The notes under the pieces: model-generated
What the model was told of the DNA's origin: nothing
Databases searched by the model: none
What the model saw: only the letters and a program-made list of their open reading frames with translations
Source of the DNA: Podarcis raffonei
Lineage: Eukaryota > Chordata > Lepidosauria > Squamata > Lacertidae
Reading direction: 5' to 3'
DNA: 64,000 bases
Assembly (NCBI RefSeq): GCF_027172205.1
Contig: NC_070614.1
Coordinates: 44,259,001 to 44,323,000, forward strand
Position numbers and translations under genes: made by a program
Shown here: positions 21,593 to 34,271 of the stretch, in pieces
Numbering within the stretch: the stretch's first letter is position 1
Layout: every line of letters begins with the position of its first letter

Positions 21593-24500
21593 GTAAGATA
21601 TGATTCCACCCCCTAGATTTGAACTTTCTCTATACTTTGGTAATTCCTTCTGTTTTCATGACTGCTGACCCATGAGTGAGTGAGTGAATAAATGTGTGCA
21701 TATTGGCAAGAAACCATTGTTCATGCAGACAATGAAATGTTCCTAAAGCTTAATTTATAATGAATTTAAAAAGATGTTCAACATTTCATTTCCCAAAAAG
21801 CCCGAAGCATTCCTTTTAGGGATTATTGGGAGTGAGATTCCAAGAGACCTAAAGAAAGTGTTCATGTGTGCAGCAAGAGTTTAGATCGCTCAGAATTGGA
21901 AAGGGGAGATCTTACTGACAAAGAAATATTGGCTGATTAAATTGATGGAGTACGCCGAGATGGATAAACTGACAGGGCAGATAAGAGATCCAACGGAACA
22001 AAAATTCAGAAATGATTGGAATATATTTAAACAGTATCAAAAAGACCGTTGTGGAGAATTAAAATTTTTGACTGGTTTAGAATAACTGCTGTAAGAAAAA
22101 TTATTAAAATATAGAGGAAAAGTAGGTTACCAAATATATAGATATGTTATGTTGGGCATTCAACTAAAAATAAATAAATAGAGGATCCAAGTAAGAAGGG
22201 AAGGGAAGGGAAGTCAAGTGCAAATGGAGTACAAATGAATTAAATGATTAAGTGCATATTTTTGTTTTCTTTATTATGTTTTAGAATCACATGTTTAGTA
22301 GAGTGGTACCTCTGGTTAAGAACTTAATACATTCTGGAGGTCCATTCTTAACCTGAAACTGTTCTTAACTTGAGGTACCACTTTAGCTAATGGGGCTTCC
22401 CGCTGCCACTGCATGATTTCTGTTCTCATCCTGAGGTAAAGTTCTTAACCTGAGGTACTACATCAGGGTTAACAGAGTCTGTAACCTGAAGCGTTTGTAA
22501 CCCGAAGCATTTGTAACCCGAGGTACAACTGTAACAGGAAAACTTAGATGTTACAAAGTGATTTCATGAACGTTTGTTAAAAGAAACCAATAAAGATGAA
22601 TTGGGAAAAAAGAAAAAAAGAAATGTCCCTAAAGCACTATTCACATACTGTATCCCAAAGGCAACAGTACTGTGGAAAAATGTGCTTTACATCACAGGTA
22701 TATGGGGGACGGTTCCTTATAGCTGTACTTGAAAAGGTGTGGCCAGGTGGGTCATGGGGTGGCATTGTGTCAGGTAGTCTTCATTTTTGTAACTGGAAAT
22801 GGCAGCTCCCAACTTCCTTAATTGCATTTCGTAATTGATTTGGAGAAGGTTGCCAGCAAAGTGACGCCCAATTGAATGTAAAGGAGTAATTAGGCATTGC
22901 AAAAGGAATTATCTTTGCTCAGTTATGTCCCTATCCCAGGCAACGTAATCTATTTTAAAGCAGAGCAGACCTGTAGATCTGGGGGGGGGGGAGCACAATT
23001 TCATGCACTGTTCAAGCATTTCAGAATTCTACAATGAAACATCCTATTCTTCTTGCAGCGTGGTGACAAAATTCTATCAGCACATCCTGGCTTTGGTGTT
23101 TGCCGTCCAGGAAATCAGTAAGAACCCCAAGCTTTTGCCAAATATCACTATCGGATTCCATATTTATGACAGCTACTATGATGCAGGGATAACATATCGT
23201 ACCACATTGGGCCTGCTCTTCCAGTCACGTAGGTTTGTCCCTAACTACAAATGTGGCAGGCAGGGGAATTTAATGGGAGTCATTGGCGGTCTGGATTCCG
23301 ATACCTCTTCACACATGTCAGACATCTTAGGCCTGTACAAGATTCCACAGGTAGGATTCATGGGTTGGGTCTATGGGATTTTCTCTAATCTCATGCATCT
23401 GCTCTTCTTTCTTCTTTCCTCTTTCCTCTTTCCTCTTTCAGATAGCAATTTCAAGATTAAAATTTTTGATTGGGGAAAGATAGGATGAAACACATGGATA
23501 TGAAAAGTCTATTCTATAGTTTGTGGATGCATCTGAAACTCCCTCACTTTAAATTATATGAGGGTTGATAACATGTAGGCCTTCAAGTCTTTGGAATTCC
23601 CATCACAGCGAAGTACAGCTAGCCCATCGTCAGTCAGCCTATCTCTCCTCTGTTCTTTTTAAAATAATAGTTTTAAAACTATCCAATTCAGAAGCACTTT
23701 TGAGATGAGGAAGAAGAAAAAGGGTGTACTGAATTATTATATGGTCTTGTTGAACTTTCACATTTGTAAATTTCAGTTAAAATGTGTTTAATCATGGTTC
23801 TTTTAAGAATGTTTTATTGATATGTTAAGTCATTTAAGGATATATTAATGCAGCTGAATAATGTTTTTATTGAGTTTCTAATCATTTTATACATATAAAA
23901 CAAAACCGTTTCAAACATTAAAATACAAGGTTCTTTTGAACCTTCAGACCTCTTTCCCTCTCTCCAAGCGTTCCATATTTAGATTTAAGTTTATCCATCT
24001 ATTATATAAACATAATTACCATAAATAATTCCACATTACAAGTTCCAGATTATAAGATTTTAACTGTGTACAGTGGTCTTTTAAATAAATTACAAATTTA
24101 CTCCAATCTTTAGAAAATACTTGATCTTCCTGGTTTTGGATCTTCCCCATCATTTGCCATTTATGCAAACTCCATCATTTTCATCTACCATTCTTCTTTT
24201 GTTGGTACTTTTCCTTCCTTCCAGTTCTGGGCTAGTAGCATTCTCGCTGCTATCGCTGCATACATAAAAAGTCTTTTATCGTCTCTTGGAAAATCTTCAC
24301 CTATCATACCTAGTAAAAGGGATTCTGGTTTTTTGACAAATGTATTTTTTTAACTCATTATATATCCCAGAAAGCCTTTACATGTCCACCACCTATGTTA
24401 AAAAGTCCCCTCTTTCTCTTTACATTTCCAACATAATTTTGAACTTGTTTTGTACATTTTCACAATTTTACTCAGTGTTAGATACCAACGATACATCATT

Positions 24501-25667
24501 TTCATATAATTTTCTTTCAACAAACAGCATGCAGCAAATCTTATTTCCTCTTTCCATAACTTTCCCCAGGATGAAAGTTGGATATTTCCCTCAAACTCTC
24601 TAGTCCAATGTATCATCAATGCCTTAACATCTTCATCTTTTGTATGCCATTCTAAAAGTAGTTTGTACATTTTTGATAACACTTTCACATTATTTTCCAA
24701 CAGCAGCTGAATATCCATCTTGATGCTATAGCAATTCTACCAATTATTAGGTTAAAAACTTATATGACTATTTTGGAAATCTGACTTTATATTTTAAAAT
24801 GCTACTCAGTTTTACATGTAAGATACAGTAATATTTTGGTTTCATCTCATTTTTACCTACGGGTTATTTTGTGTGGGAATTTATTAAACATTGTTAATTT
24901 TAAGATGTAGTAGGAAACAGGATTACAAAAATAAATAAATGGCAAAATCTCTTCATTCCACTATGAGAATAAATGCAAAAGGGTGTTTAATTGCACTTGA
25001 TAATTCTTTGCAGGCTACCTTTGTGATACTTTTCAATCAAAAGGCAGGATAGAAATTAACATTGCAACCCTATTTACTTGGAAATAAATCTCACTGTTCA
25101 ACAGAGGCTACACTAGTACATGCTTGCAGAGGATTGCAGCTTAAATAATAATAATAATCTTTATTGCGGTCCAACGACCCATAACATAGATACAGAATAA
25201 AATACAGACTCATATAGACAACCCCCCAGGGAAGGGAGACCGAAGTGTTATTTGTTTAGTTGATCTTTGATTCGTATGAGTACTGAAAGAAACTTTGCCA
25301 TGGCCACTGTGATATCGTTGGACTTGTCGTCCAGAATATATTTGATATTGTAGGCTTCAGATTGACCCCGCCAATTTGCCAGTAGCGGCTTAATCAATAG
25401 TTCCCTCGCTTGATCATATTGTCCTCAAAGCAATAAAATATGCCTCATACAGTCAACATCCTGAGAGCACACACAGATCCTTATTTTGATAAGGAATACC
25501 TCTCAGTCTGCCGTTTAACACTTCTGATTGAAATACATTTAATCTGGCTTTGGGGAAAAGACGCCGGTATGTTGGTACAGACAAATTTCTAAGATATGCA
25601 GGTGTCTAAAACTCGAACCCATCGTGGATTCCTACTGCTAATGGGCCATAAGTAATAACTCACTCAC

Positions 25668-25703
<36 letters not shown>

Positions 25704-28700
25704 GCTATCCAAGGCTGGATCTAGACATATCAAAGAAGTGATTCAGTTAAACATGTTGCAAGTTCATACAGGGAAATCTGGTAGGGAAAGATGAGACTCC
25801 ACAGCACAATCTGGTGCCACAGTGTTACATTGCATATACAACACATATAAAACATTTAAAAACCCACAACAACAATCTAGCTGAGTCCCAGGTCTACTTA
25901 GTAAGAAACCTTATTATATCAATTGGACTTAATTGAAGATAATATATATATAGGATATATAGGATTATAGTCTAAGTATGACCTTTCCTTGAAATGTCTC
26001 CTTTTTTAAAATTTTAGTTTTCATATGGCTCATTCCAACGAGTCGTGAATGAGCAAACTGATCTTCCTTCTTTTTACCGCATGGTCCCTAATGAAGAGCT
26101 TCAGTACCAGGGAATTATTCATTTACTTCTGCATTTTGGATGGAAATGGGTTGGAATTATGATTTTGGATGATGACAATGGAGAGCATTTCTTGAAGACT
26201 ATGGAGCCCATGTTTTCCCAGAGCGGGATCTGTTCAGCTTTCACCAACAGAGCTCCAGATGAAATGCGTTTCCACAACCTTGCTGAAATGAATGATTACA
26301 TTTTGAATAGCATTAAAGGTTTCAGAAAAACCAAAGCCAATGCAGTGCTTATATATGGTAAAACAGCCATCATTAGGTGGTTGGCAGCCATTCTGTGGTG
26401 GAAAAAGTTATTGCCTTTAAGCGATCTTCAATATGAAGAATATATGATTCCTGGAAAGGTGTGGATTACAAAAGCTCAAATTGATTTTGCATTCTTTTCA
26501 TTGCAAAGGACGTGGGATGTTCAAATGTTTCATGGAGCAATTTCATTTACAGTTCACTCAAATGAACATCTTGGCTTCCAAAATTTTATTCAGTTTATAA
26601 ACCCTTCCAATTCAACAGAAGATGGCTTTATCAAAGATTTCTGGGAACAAGCATTTGATTGTTTCTTGCAAGATTTTGATGAATCCTGTACTGGAGAAGA
26701 GAGATTGGAGAGCCTTCCTGGACCTTTTTTTGAAATGAGCATGACAGGCCACAGCTACAGTATCTATAATTCTGTGTATGCTGTGGCACATGCCTTACAT
26801 AGAATTTCTACATCTAAATCCAAACACAAAACAATGAAGAATAAGGGTGGACTAGATCTCCTGAATGTGGAACCTTGGCAGGTAATAGCTCCTCGCTGTC
26901 AAAGGTCTAATGTATATTACAGATGTGAGATGTTCAATTGCCATTATGCCTAGCAGAAAATGGGGACTCCGCCCTCTTCTTGTGAATCTTTTAAATTCTT
27001 TTCACTGCAAAGCAAGCTTAAGAGACACAATCTTCTATAATTCTATTAAAAATTACAGTGCACTCTTACTAAGATTGTAAATATTTATCCAAAAGTGTCA
27101 TATAATTGTTGACAATGTACAGATGGAAATTAGATATGTTTAAACAATGTTGGCTATCCTTTATGCTACAAATGAAGCTATGAAAGCCAATTATCGCCAC
27201 GTTGGGGCACGTAGAAAGTACCATCTACAAATATCTGTGAAAGGGAAAGCAACCCATTTGTGATTATTCAGATTATTCAGAAACACTGAACTTCATTCAT
27301 TGACTATTTGAATCAAAATAGTCTTGAACAATTGATATTCTGCAAATGTATTAAAATGAATTTAATTGAATTGTGCTTGTATGGCTCCTGATAGATATCT
27401 CCATGTTCTATGTTTTATCTGTCAGCTTGGGTCTACCATATTCAATCTACTCATTATAAGCCATACTATTTTGTAAAGATGGAATCTAATTTTTTCTTCT
27501 TCACATAACAGTTATAGTGTCTGGAAATTGCTTTCTTAATGTAAAATCTATAGAAAAAGTATATTCTCAGTGAGAATATTTCAATATTTAAAATGCTATT
27601 CTATTCTCTTTCTTCCTGTAGCTCCATTCATGGATTCAGAGGATCTCATTCAACAACAGTGCTGCAGATGAAATCATGTTTAACAAAGATGGAGAATTAT
27701 CATCTGGGTTCGATATTACAAGCTTGGCCACTTTCCCAAATAACTCCTATGCCAGAGTCAAAGTGGGAAGACTAGATCCTCAAGATTTTAAAAGAGCTGT
27801 ATTATCCATTAATGAAGAGAAAATGGAATGGCACAGAGATTTGACTCAGGTGAACGGGATTTATGATTATACACTGAGTGGTTAGTCAGTACAGTGGTAC
27901 CTCGGTTTAAGAACAGCCCTGTTTATGAACTATTCGGTTTGCAAACTCCGTAAAACCGGAAGTAGTGTCCCAGTTTGCAAACTTTACCTCAGCCTAAGAA
28001 CAGAAGCCGAATGGTGGAAGGGCACCAGCGGCAGGAGGCCTCATTAGGGAAAGCATGCCTCGGTTTAAGAACAGTTTCGGTTTAAGAACAGACTTCCGGA
28101 ATGGATTAAGTTTGTAAACTGAGATACCACTGTATATTTAAGGCAACCAATGGAGAGACTCTTCATGCAATGTGTCATTGTTTCTTACTGTAAGCTGAAA
28201 AGGCAGAGGAGTTATGTATTCCAGGTTGAGTTCTAGAAATGGGAAGATGGCCTCTTTTTTGGTAGGCTTGTGCTCCCCTGGAAGGAGCCAGTTTTGTTGG
28301 GTTGAAATAAACGACAGACGAGTGACCAGTGTCATATGGGAGGCATCTCTCGAGCATGTCTCGGAGAGTCCCTTTTACTGAATATTACAGCATTGCCACA
28401 TATGTGCTTGTTGCTGATTGGTTAACACTAATACAATGCAAAGGTTGCGTATAAGCATTAATCACCAATAGATTAAAGGTTGGGAAAGGGAACACAGAAC
28501 TGGACAGGTGTGAAAACCTCCTTGTTAAACTATTACTAGTGATTGATATAGCAAGACTTAAACTATTACTAGTGATTGATATAGCAAGACTTAAACTATT
28601 ACTAGTGATTGATATAGCAAGGCTTAAAAGAACATAACTATTACATTCCGTAGATGTGGTTAACCATGCAGTAAGAACAGGTCAGGGTACGATGTTTTCA

Positions 28701-31700
28701 TGAACTCAATGTGAACTCAATGTGAACTCAATGTGAACTCAATGTGAACTGAACATTCTAGTCATGTGCAGAAGCAAAACTTCCCATCACATTTTGTAGA
28801 TTGTGGGTAGCCCCAGATACAACATTGTCAGTTGTGGCCCTAGTGGCCTCAGTGCATAGAAGTGCCTATTTCTAGCTTCATCTAGCTTCACCAGCTAAGG
28901 CCTCTTTGGGATAGAGATGACTTGGCCATGGTATTTCATGACCTGCTGATTTCCATATGGAATCATTGCAGTGCATTCTATGTGCCGCTGCCCTTGAAGA
29001 TGACTTGGAAACTTCATCTAGTACAAAAGGCAGTAGCCAGATCATTTTTTTCAGAACACACCCTATATATGTGGCTGAAATCAGTTTTAAATTGTTGTAA
29101 TCTACCCTGCTTACTAAGAAAAGGGATAATGCCCATTATGCTGTGCTTGGGGATTTTTATCTCTACAGTTGTTTAGCGAGATCAGGCATCCCCATCATGC
29201 GGCCCTCCCGATGTTTTGGCCTACAACTCCCATGATCCCTAGCTAACAGGACCAGCGGTCAGGGAAGATGGGAATTGTAGTCCAAAACATCTGGAGGGCC
29301 GAAGGTTGGGGATGCCTGAGCTAGATGGATAATTCTCACCACACATAGAAAATGCACACACACAATCACATATACAAAGCAAAATATTAAATTATACATT
29401 GACTTCCCTTCCCACCTTCCATGGTTCCTTCTGATTACCCCTTTTTCCTTTTGTCTCAGTGTAATTTTTACTTCTTAATTCACTCTAATCCTGCTAATTT
29501 TTTTAACTTGTTTACAATGATTCTTCAAAAATTCTATAAACATTTTCAAATCTTCCTGAAATACCCTTTCCTCTTGATCTCTTATTCTGCTAGTTAGGCA
29601 TGCCAATTCTGCATATTCCATCATTTTTGGCTGCCACTCCTCCTTCGTTGGCACTGCTCCCTCCCTCCATTTCTGGGCATATACCATTTGGGCTGTCACA
29701 GTTGTATAGAGAAACAGATTCCTTTGATCTCTGGGGACATCTGACTCATTTATTCCTAAAAGAAAGCCTTCTGGTATTTTTATAAAAGACCTTTGAAATA
29801 TTTTTTAATTATTATTTCATTATTTACCATCTCCCAGAAGGCCTTACATGCCCACCACAAATGCAAAAACAGATGGGGTATACAGTAGACCCCTACTGTA
29901 TACACCATCTGTTTTTGCATATGTATTTGCGTGGCAAGGCCCCAAACCCACCCCATTGTTGGAATAAAGACACTAGATGTCAGTATTTTAGGTTAATGGG
30001 CTAAAAATGGTCACAATTTTATTGGTTACAGAATGTGAGTGGTATTGGCTTGGGCACTGGAACCAAACTGACTATATCTAACTCCTGCCCACCTGCAGGA
30101 AGTCTCAGAAGGATTAACCACCAGTAGAGGGAGCCCTGTTGATGCACATCAACTAGGAACTCCGCCAGGGTCACCGATAGGGGTCATGCCATGGCCCTAG
30201 CCCCGTCTGGGTTTCGGATGGGGCCACGCCCCCCCAGATTCCTTTAACGGAATACCCTTGAAATAGGAGGGATAGGTGAGAGCCACTACGTCCATTCACC
30301 TCCAACCGAATACTCCAGTGCCTAACCGCCAAACCTTACAAAGTTGTGACGATTTGCTACGAGGTAGGCGAAAAACCAAGTGGCTGGTGCCAATTTTCCA
30401 AATGGAAAAAAATCCTACCAGGCCCCTTCAACAAAGGATTAAGAGCCTAACTATAGGGAGGGAGGGAGGGAGGGAGAACTGTGCGAGCGTGAACCAAAAG
30501 GGGCCGAGTTCCCACCGTGAGCAGCTTAAATGGCATAAGCCATGCCCCCCCAGCCAACCGGATTGGTTGGTCCAAGGAGTGAAGCAGCCAGGGACTCCCT
30601 GTGATGCGGGGGCCAGCCCTGCCCCCCCCCACAGGGTGGGCTCATGACCAGTCCGCAACTTCATTTCCCGGGGGAAGGGAAATGGCTTTATTGCACATTG
30701 TGGATTGGATATCATTGTTGGATATCATCAGACGTGTAATAGTTGATAATATCTAAATCAACATTTCTGAAACATTTTCTCAATGCTAAATTCCTCCTTT
30801 GTTTAAGACCAGGTGCCTCCCTTCTCCTTATGTAATGAGAACTGCTTGCCTGGTTACAGCAGGAAAGTGATCGAGGGGGAGAAATTTTGCTGCTACATTT
30901 GCGCTCCATGTCCAGAAGGGATGTTCTCAAATAAGAAAGGTAGGTTAGACATTGTAAAGACACATGGATATAATGAAATGACAGCTGAATCTGTGATTAC
31001 TGATGACAGAATGTCTAGCCTGTATCGTTATTAATGCCTACAATCGTTCCTCCACATACCCACACCAAAGTTATTGACAAGGCTTAGATAGACTGTGGCT
31101 TTCTCCCTCTGCAGGAATTGTCTGCCTCCAAAGAATCCAGTCAATCCCATAATTGGGGAATTCCTGATGCTGTTGTTGAGCATGTCCTCCCCTGGATGAT
31201 ACAGTTCAGTTACGTGCCCCGTTCACCAGAGTAGTTAAGGGAAACGCTACAAAAACAGAGTTTCACCTAAATGCAGTTGGTTCAAGTGAAGAGAAATTTA
31301 GGGCTTAACTGTGAGTGATTGCCTGCTTGAGCCAAATGTATTGGTTAAAGTTTTGTGACGAAAGGCTCATTCTAGGCCAATTCAGACAGGTCAGGACTGT
31401 AGGTCTCACAAAGAGGAGAGTTTCCTTTTATAGAGATTCAGTGATACACTGTAGTGGCAATGAACATGAAGCTTTATTAAAGATACAGAAACAAAACTAT
31501 AGCAAAGATATGACACACTTGTTCTCTGATTACATTTAGAAATGAGAACCATCCCCTTGGGTAAATCTGGGTAGAGGAACTCCATACTATGTGTGATATG
31601 TGTCTTTATTCTGATTCCCACCCAAAGCTGCAACCCAAGCCTTATATAGCTATTATCTTTAATACCTCTATATAGCTATTAGCCACTGCTACATAGCATG

Positions 31701-33151
31701 GCTTCTGTTCATCTATATTCACAAAACAATGGTATGGAAAGCCACCGAGAGATCAAGTTAGAGAAGCAGGGTCACCTTTCCCTGTCTCTCTCCTGATAAA
31801 GGTCATTCATCATAAACATAACATTTCTAGCAATATTACCGCACAAAGAATCCTGTAGGTGTGATAAGTGTGAGAAGATGTGAAAGAATTAATAATATAT
31901 TTTTGAAGAACAAAATGACATAGAGCAAGAAGTACAACCAAGATTTTGGACAATGTCCCTGGATGTCCTGCCAACCACTACTGTATTTCCCATTTCATTT
32001 CAACCCATCCCTAAAATAATTAATTGTTCTTGGTAGATCATGTGATTTTTCAAATAGAAGCCAATATTTATAATACCTCAAAACCCTTACATAAGCATAT
32101 TAGGTTAGGAGGATAGAATGGACGGTAGCCCCATGTTCAGAGTTTTGGTAATAATTACTAATAACTACTTATTAAGATGAATTCCAGGAAAGATGCTCAC
32201 TGTTCTTGAAAATAGAAGAGTGTTTAAGAAGCATATGTTCTTCTTTTAGACATGGATTATTGTATCAATTGCCCAGGAGATCACATTCCAAACAAGGGAC
32301 AAGATAAATGCATCCCCAAGACATACAACTTCCTCGCTTTTGATGAACCTTTGGGCATTACTCTAGTTTCTTTGGCTATTCTTTCTTCTCTGATGACAGC
32401 TATGGTACTTGGAATCTTCATTAAGCACAGGGACAGTCCCATCGTCAAAGCCAACAACCGGAGCCTCACCTACTTTCTTCTCATTTCTCTCCTTCTTTGT
32501 TTCCTCTCTGCTTTGCTCTTCATTGGAAAACCTCAGAAGGGGACCTGTCTCCTGCGACAAACAGCTTTTGGCATCATCTTCTCCATTGCTATTTCTTCTG
32601 TTTTGGCCAAAACCATTACAGTGATTGTGGCTTTTATGGCCTCCCAGCCAGGAAACATTTTCCGGAAATGGGTGGGGAAAAGATTAGCATATTCTCTTGT
32701 CTTGGCTTGCTCTCTCCCTCAGTTTGTCATTTGTGTTATTTGGTTATGTACCTTCCCCCCATTCCCAGATTTGGACATGAACTCACTAACTGGAGAAATC
32801 ATTGTGGAATGTAATGAAGGGTCACTTTTCATGTTCTACTGTGTCCTGGGGTACATGGGAATTATGGCAACCATCAGCTTCACCATGGCTTTCCTAGCAA
32901 GGAGGTTGCCAGACAGTTTTAATGAAGCCAAGTTCATCACCTTCAGCATGTTGGTTTTTTGCAGTGTTTGGCTGTCCTTTGTGCCAACCTACTTGAGCAC
33001 AAAAGGAAAATACATGGTGGCTGTTGAGATCTTCTCCATCTTGGCTTCTAGTGCTGGGTTACTAGGTTGCATATTTTCCCCCAAATGTTATATTATTATA
33101 TTGAGGCCTGAACTGAACAAAAAGGGACAGCTAATAAGAAGGAAGCAATAA
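21372..33151 (+). CDS. V2R receptor D, complete (six exons, 877 aa)
   Basis: This is a vomeronasal type-2 receptor, a class C GPCR. Exons are 21372-21592, 23059-23350, 26018-26881, 27622-27849, 30813-30939 and 32250-33151. All junctions are AG/GT and in frame, giving 877 residues with no stop. Order of parts: signal peptide ([20 protein letters not shown]), Venus-flytrap ligand domain to about residue 535, NCD3G with its FCC and CxPCPEG cysteines, then 7TM. The start was chosen because the leader aligns with sister genes. It looks functional. Introns hold L1, L2-like, LTR-like and MITE insertions. The family predicts a vomeronasal neuron surface receptor for peptide or protein cues. The ligand cannot be inferred. 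Confidence 0.93.
21763..22600 (+). repeat. L1 LINE 3' end, sense, with MITE inside
   Basis: Decayed ORF2 C-terminal codons are readable ([33 protein letters not shown]), followed by a 3' tail. Motifs match the L1 fragment read on the minus strand at 29400-29700. A MITE occupies 22301-22531. Confidence 0.65.
22301..22531 (+). mobile_element. Tc1/mariner-like MITE
   Basis: The element starts GAGTGGTACCTCTGGTTAAG and ends CCCGAGGTACAACTG with TA on each side. Its core (AATGGGGCTTCCCGCTGCCA) is shared with 46423-46648, and internal TTCTTAACCTGAGG repeats are visible. Confidence 0.65.
23059..23350 (+). CDS. V2R D exon 2
   Basis: The exon is 292 nt and encodes [60 protein letters not shown] and LYKIPQ. 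A TTCTTCTTGCAG acceptor and a GTAGGA donor bound it. Confidence 0.92.
23856..24722 (-). repeat. L1 LINE 3' end, antisense (intron 2 of D)
   Basis: The minus strand at 24718-24398 encodes RT C-terminal sequence with [17 protein letters not shown] and [11 protein letters not shown], a pattern well known from L1 ORF2 proteins. The remaining 3' part runs to about 23856. It is 5'-truncated and degraded. Confidence 0.75.
25147..25650 (-). repeat. Antisense non-LTR retrotransposon 3' end, family unassigned
   Basis: It begins with an AATAATAATAATAAT tail and a TTTATTGCGGTCCAACGACC block and then reads into complement-strand coding-like sequence. The AATAAT tail at the 3' end and the single orientation suggest an old LINE copy. 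A (TCAA)n run follows at about 25670-25700. Confidence 0.4.
26018..26881 (+). CDS. V2R D exon 3
   Basis: The exon is 864 nt (288 codons). It encodes [83 protein letters not shown] and [17 protein letters not shown]. It ends at ...EPWQ before GTAATA. Confidence 0.92.
27622..27849 (+). CDS. V2R D exon 4
   Basis: The exon is 228 nt and encodes [41 protein letters not shown] and WHRDLTQ. A TTTCTTCCTGTAG acceptor and a GTGAAC donor bound it. Confidence 0.9.
27892..28132 (+). mobile_element. Tc1/mariner-like MITE, 241 bp
   Basis: Terminal inverted repeats CAGTGGTACCTCGGTTTAAG and the complement of ...AACTGAGATACCACTG are flanked by TA at 27890-27891 and 28133-28134. There is no coding capacity. 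It sits about 40 bp after exon 4 of receptor D. Confidence 0.72.
28527..28625 (+). repeat. 33-bp tandem repeat, three copies
   Basis: The unit AAACTATTACTAGTGATTGA followed by TATAGCAAGACTT occurs three times, nearly without change. A second short array of a 12-bp unit (GAACTCAATGTG) lies at about 28700-28750. Confidence 0.85.
29183..29318 (+). mobile_element. hAT-type MITE, 136 bp
   Basis: It is a palindromic element with ends CAGGCATCCCC and GGGGATGCCTG. The flanking 8-bp duplication is AGCGAGAT (29175-29182) against AGCTAGAT (29319-29326). The 8-bp target duplication with CAG..CTG-type ends is the hAT hallmark. Confidence 0.75.
29400..29905 (-). repeat. L1 LINE 3' end, antisense (intron 4 of D)
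   Basis: The minus strand at 29699-29475 encodes an ORF2 C-terminus ([36 protein letters not shown]). The fragment is 5'-truncated. A short inverted sequence around CAGTAGACCCCTACTG sits at its upstream edge. Confidence 0.68.
29957..30669 (-). mobile_element. LTR-like element, family copy 4 of 4 (fossil)
   Basis: The minus-strand copy carries the shared blocks TTCCTTTAACGGAATACCC (shown on plus), GCCTAACCGCCAAACCTTAC and CCTAACTATAGGGAGGGAGG. It lies in intron 4 of receptor D. Confidence 0.5.
30813..30939 (+). CDS. V2R D exon 5 (NCD3G)
   Basis: The exon is 127 nt and encodes [39 protein letters not shown], ending in phase 1 at GTAGGT. It joins exon 6 as K-D-M-D-Y-C. Confidence 0.92.
30940..32249. 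other. Intron 5 of receptor D
   Basis: About 31100-31830 looks like foreign repetitive sequence of unknown family, with direct TATATAGCTATTA units at 31655-31685. Nothing coding is recognised. Confidence 0.4.
32250..33151 (+). CDS. V2R D exon 6 (7TM)
   Basis: The exon is 902 nt and open to TAA. It starts [18 protein letters not shown] and contains [66 protein letters not shown] and [15 protein letters not shown]. Seven hydrophobic segments are evident. Confidence 0.94.
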
Positions 33152-33289
33152 AAATTAAATAGGTTCTATCCAGAGCTAGTCCTAATCGGAGTAGACCCGT
33201 TGAACTTAGTGAACATCATTAACTTGGTGTGTTAATATCAATGGATCTACTAAGAGTAAAACTTAGTTTGATACAATCTGCTATATATT

Positions 33290-33860
33290 TTGTTCCTGCT
33301 CAGGAGCAACCGCCTCTTCTCCTTTATGTTTGTTGAACAGACTAAAAGGTTACGGGCCTCCTTTGAAAAAGCAGATTTTTGTGTTATTGTCTTCACTGCT
33401 GTCTCTTTTGTTTTGTGCAATGCCTTTATGATGTTTTTTGCTTTCACAATCTATAAACCAATAAAGACTGGCTCAATTTCTTTTATTGTCATACTACCTT
33501 TTCCCATCCAATATTTGTGCTGTTAAGTTAAATACATTGCCCTCATTGCTCTCTAGATATTATTGGACTCCAAGTCCCATCAGGCTTAGCCAACATGACC
33601 AAAATTCAAAGATGATGGAAGTGGGAATTTAATAACATCTGAAGGATCACTGGTTCTCAGTTTCTGCATGTTGGTCTTTTTCTGTGTTTGTGACAATCGT
33701 GCTCCAGAGAAAATGCGCACATGGTGGCCATGGAGATCTTCTTCATCTTTGCCTCCAGTGCTTGTTTTCTGGATTACAACTTTTCATCCAAATGCTTTCT
33801 TGTTGTGCTGAGGTATGATCTGAATAAAATGCACCAACTAATAAGGGGGAGGGGATAAAA
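33290..33860 (+). pseudogene. Decayed V2R 7TM-exon relic
   Basis: Two pieces of degraded exon 6 sequence follow receptor D. At 33360-33430 the bases align with the TM3 codons (GTGTTATTGTCTTCACTGCT, TCTTTTGTTTTGTGC). At 33660-33860 they align with TM6-TM7 and the tail (GCATGTTGGTCTTTTTCTG, GGTGGCCATGGAGATCTTCT, TGAATAAAATGCACCAACTA). The frame is shifted several times. It is the remains of another tandem receptor copy. Confidence 0.75.
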
Positions 33861-34097
33861 TATCAAATGATCAGTCCTATTTGTTTTGCCACCTTTTATT
33901 GTTTCCTCTGAAGTGACTGTTGGTAGCTTTAGCACTGTGGAAAGTGTGGCCTTTGGTAATTCACTTTAAAGATCTCACCTAGCTCCTCTCAGATCCCAAT
34001 CAAATAAAATTCTTTGGAATGTTTGCCTACTTACTTAATAACTAATTTAGGCTCAGTCTCTATTCATGTTTACATGGTCTAGAGATGACTGAAATAT

Positions 34098-34136
<39 letters not shown>

Positions 34137-34271
34137 TTAAAGACCAATTATGTAGAGGTTGTAGCATATTTTCCAGAAATGTATGTAATGGCATCTATGA
34201 GCAATCTAGGCACAGATAAAAACAGATACTAGGGAATGCCCCTGGAAGACCCCATAAAATTTACAGAGGTA

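Noticed and set aside
24398-24718. Minus-strand 106-codon open frame as a host gene
   Set aside because: The [11 protein letters not shown] and RWYLTLSK motifs are those of L1 ORF2.
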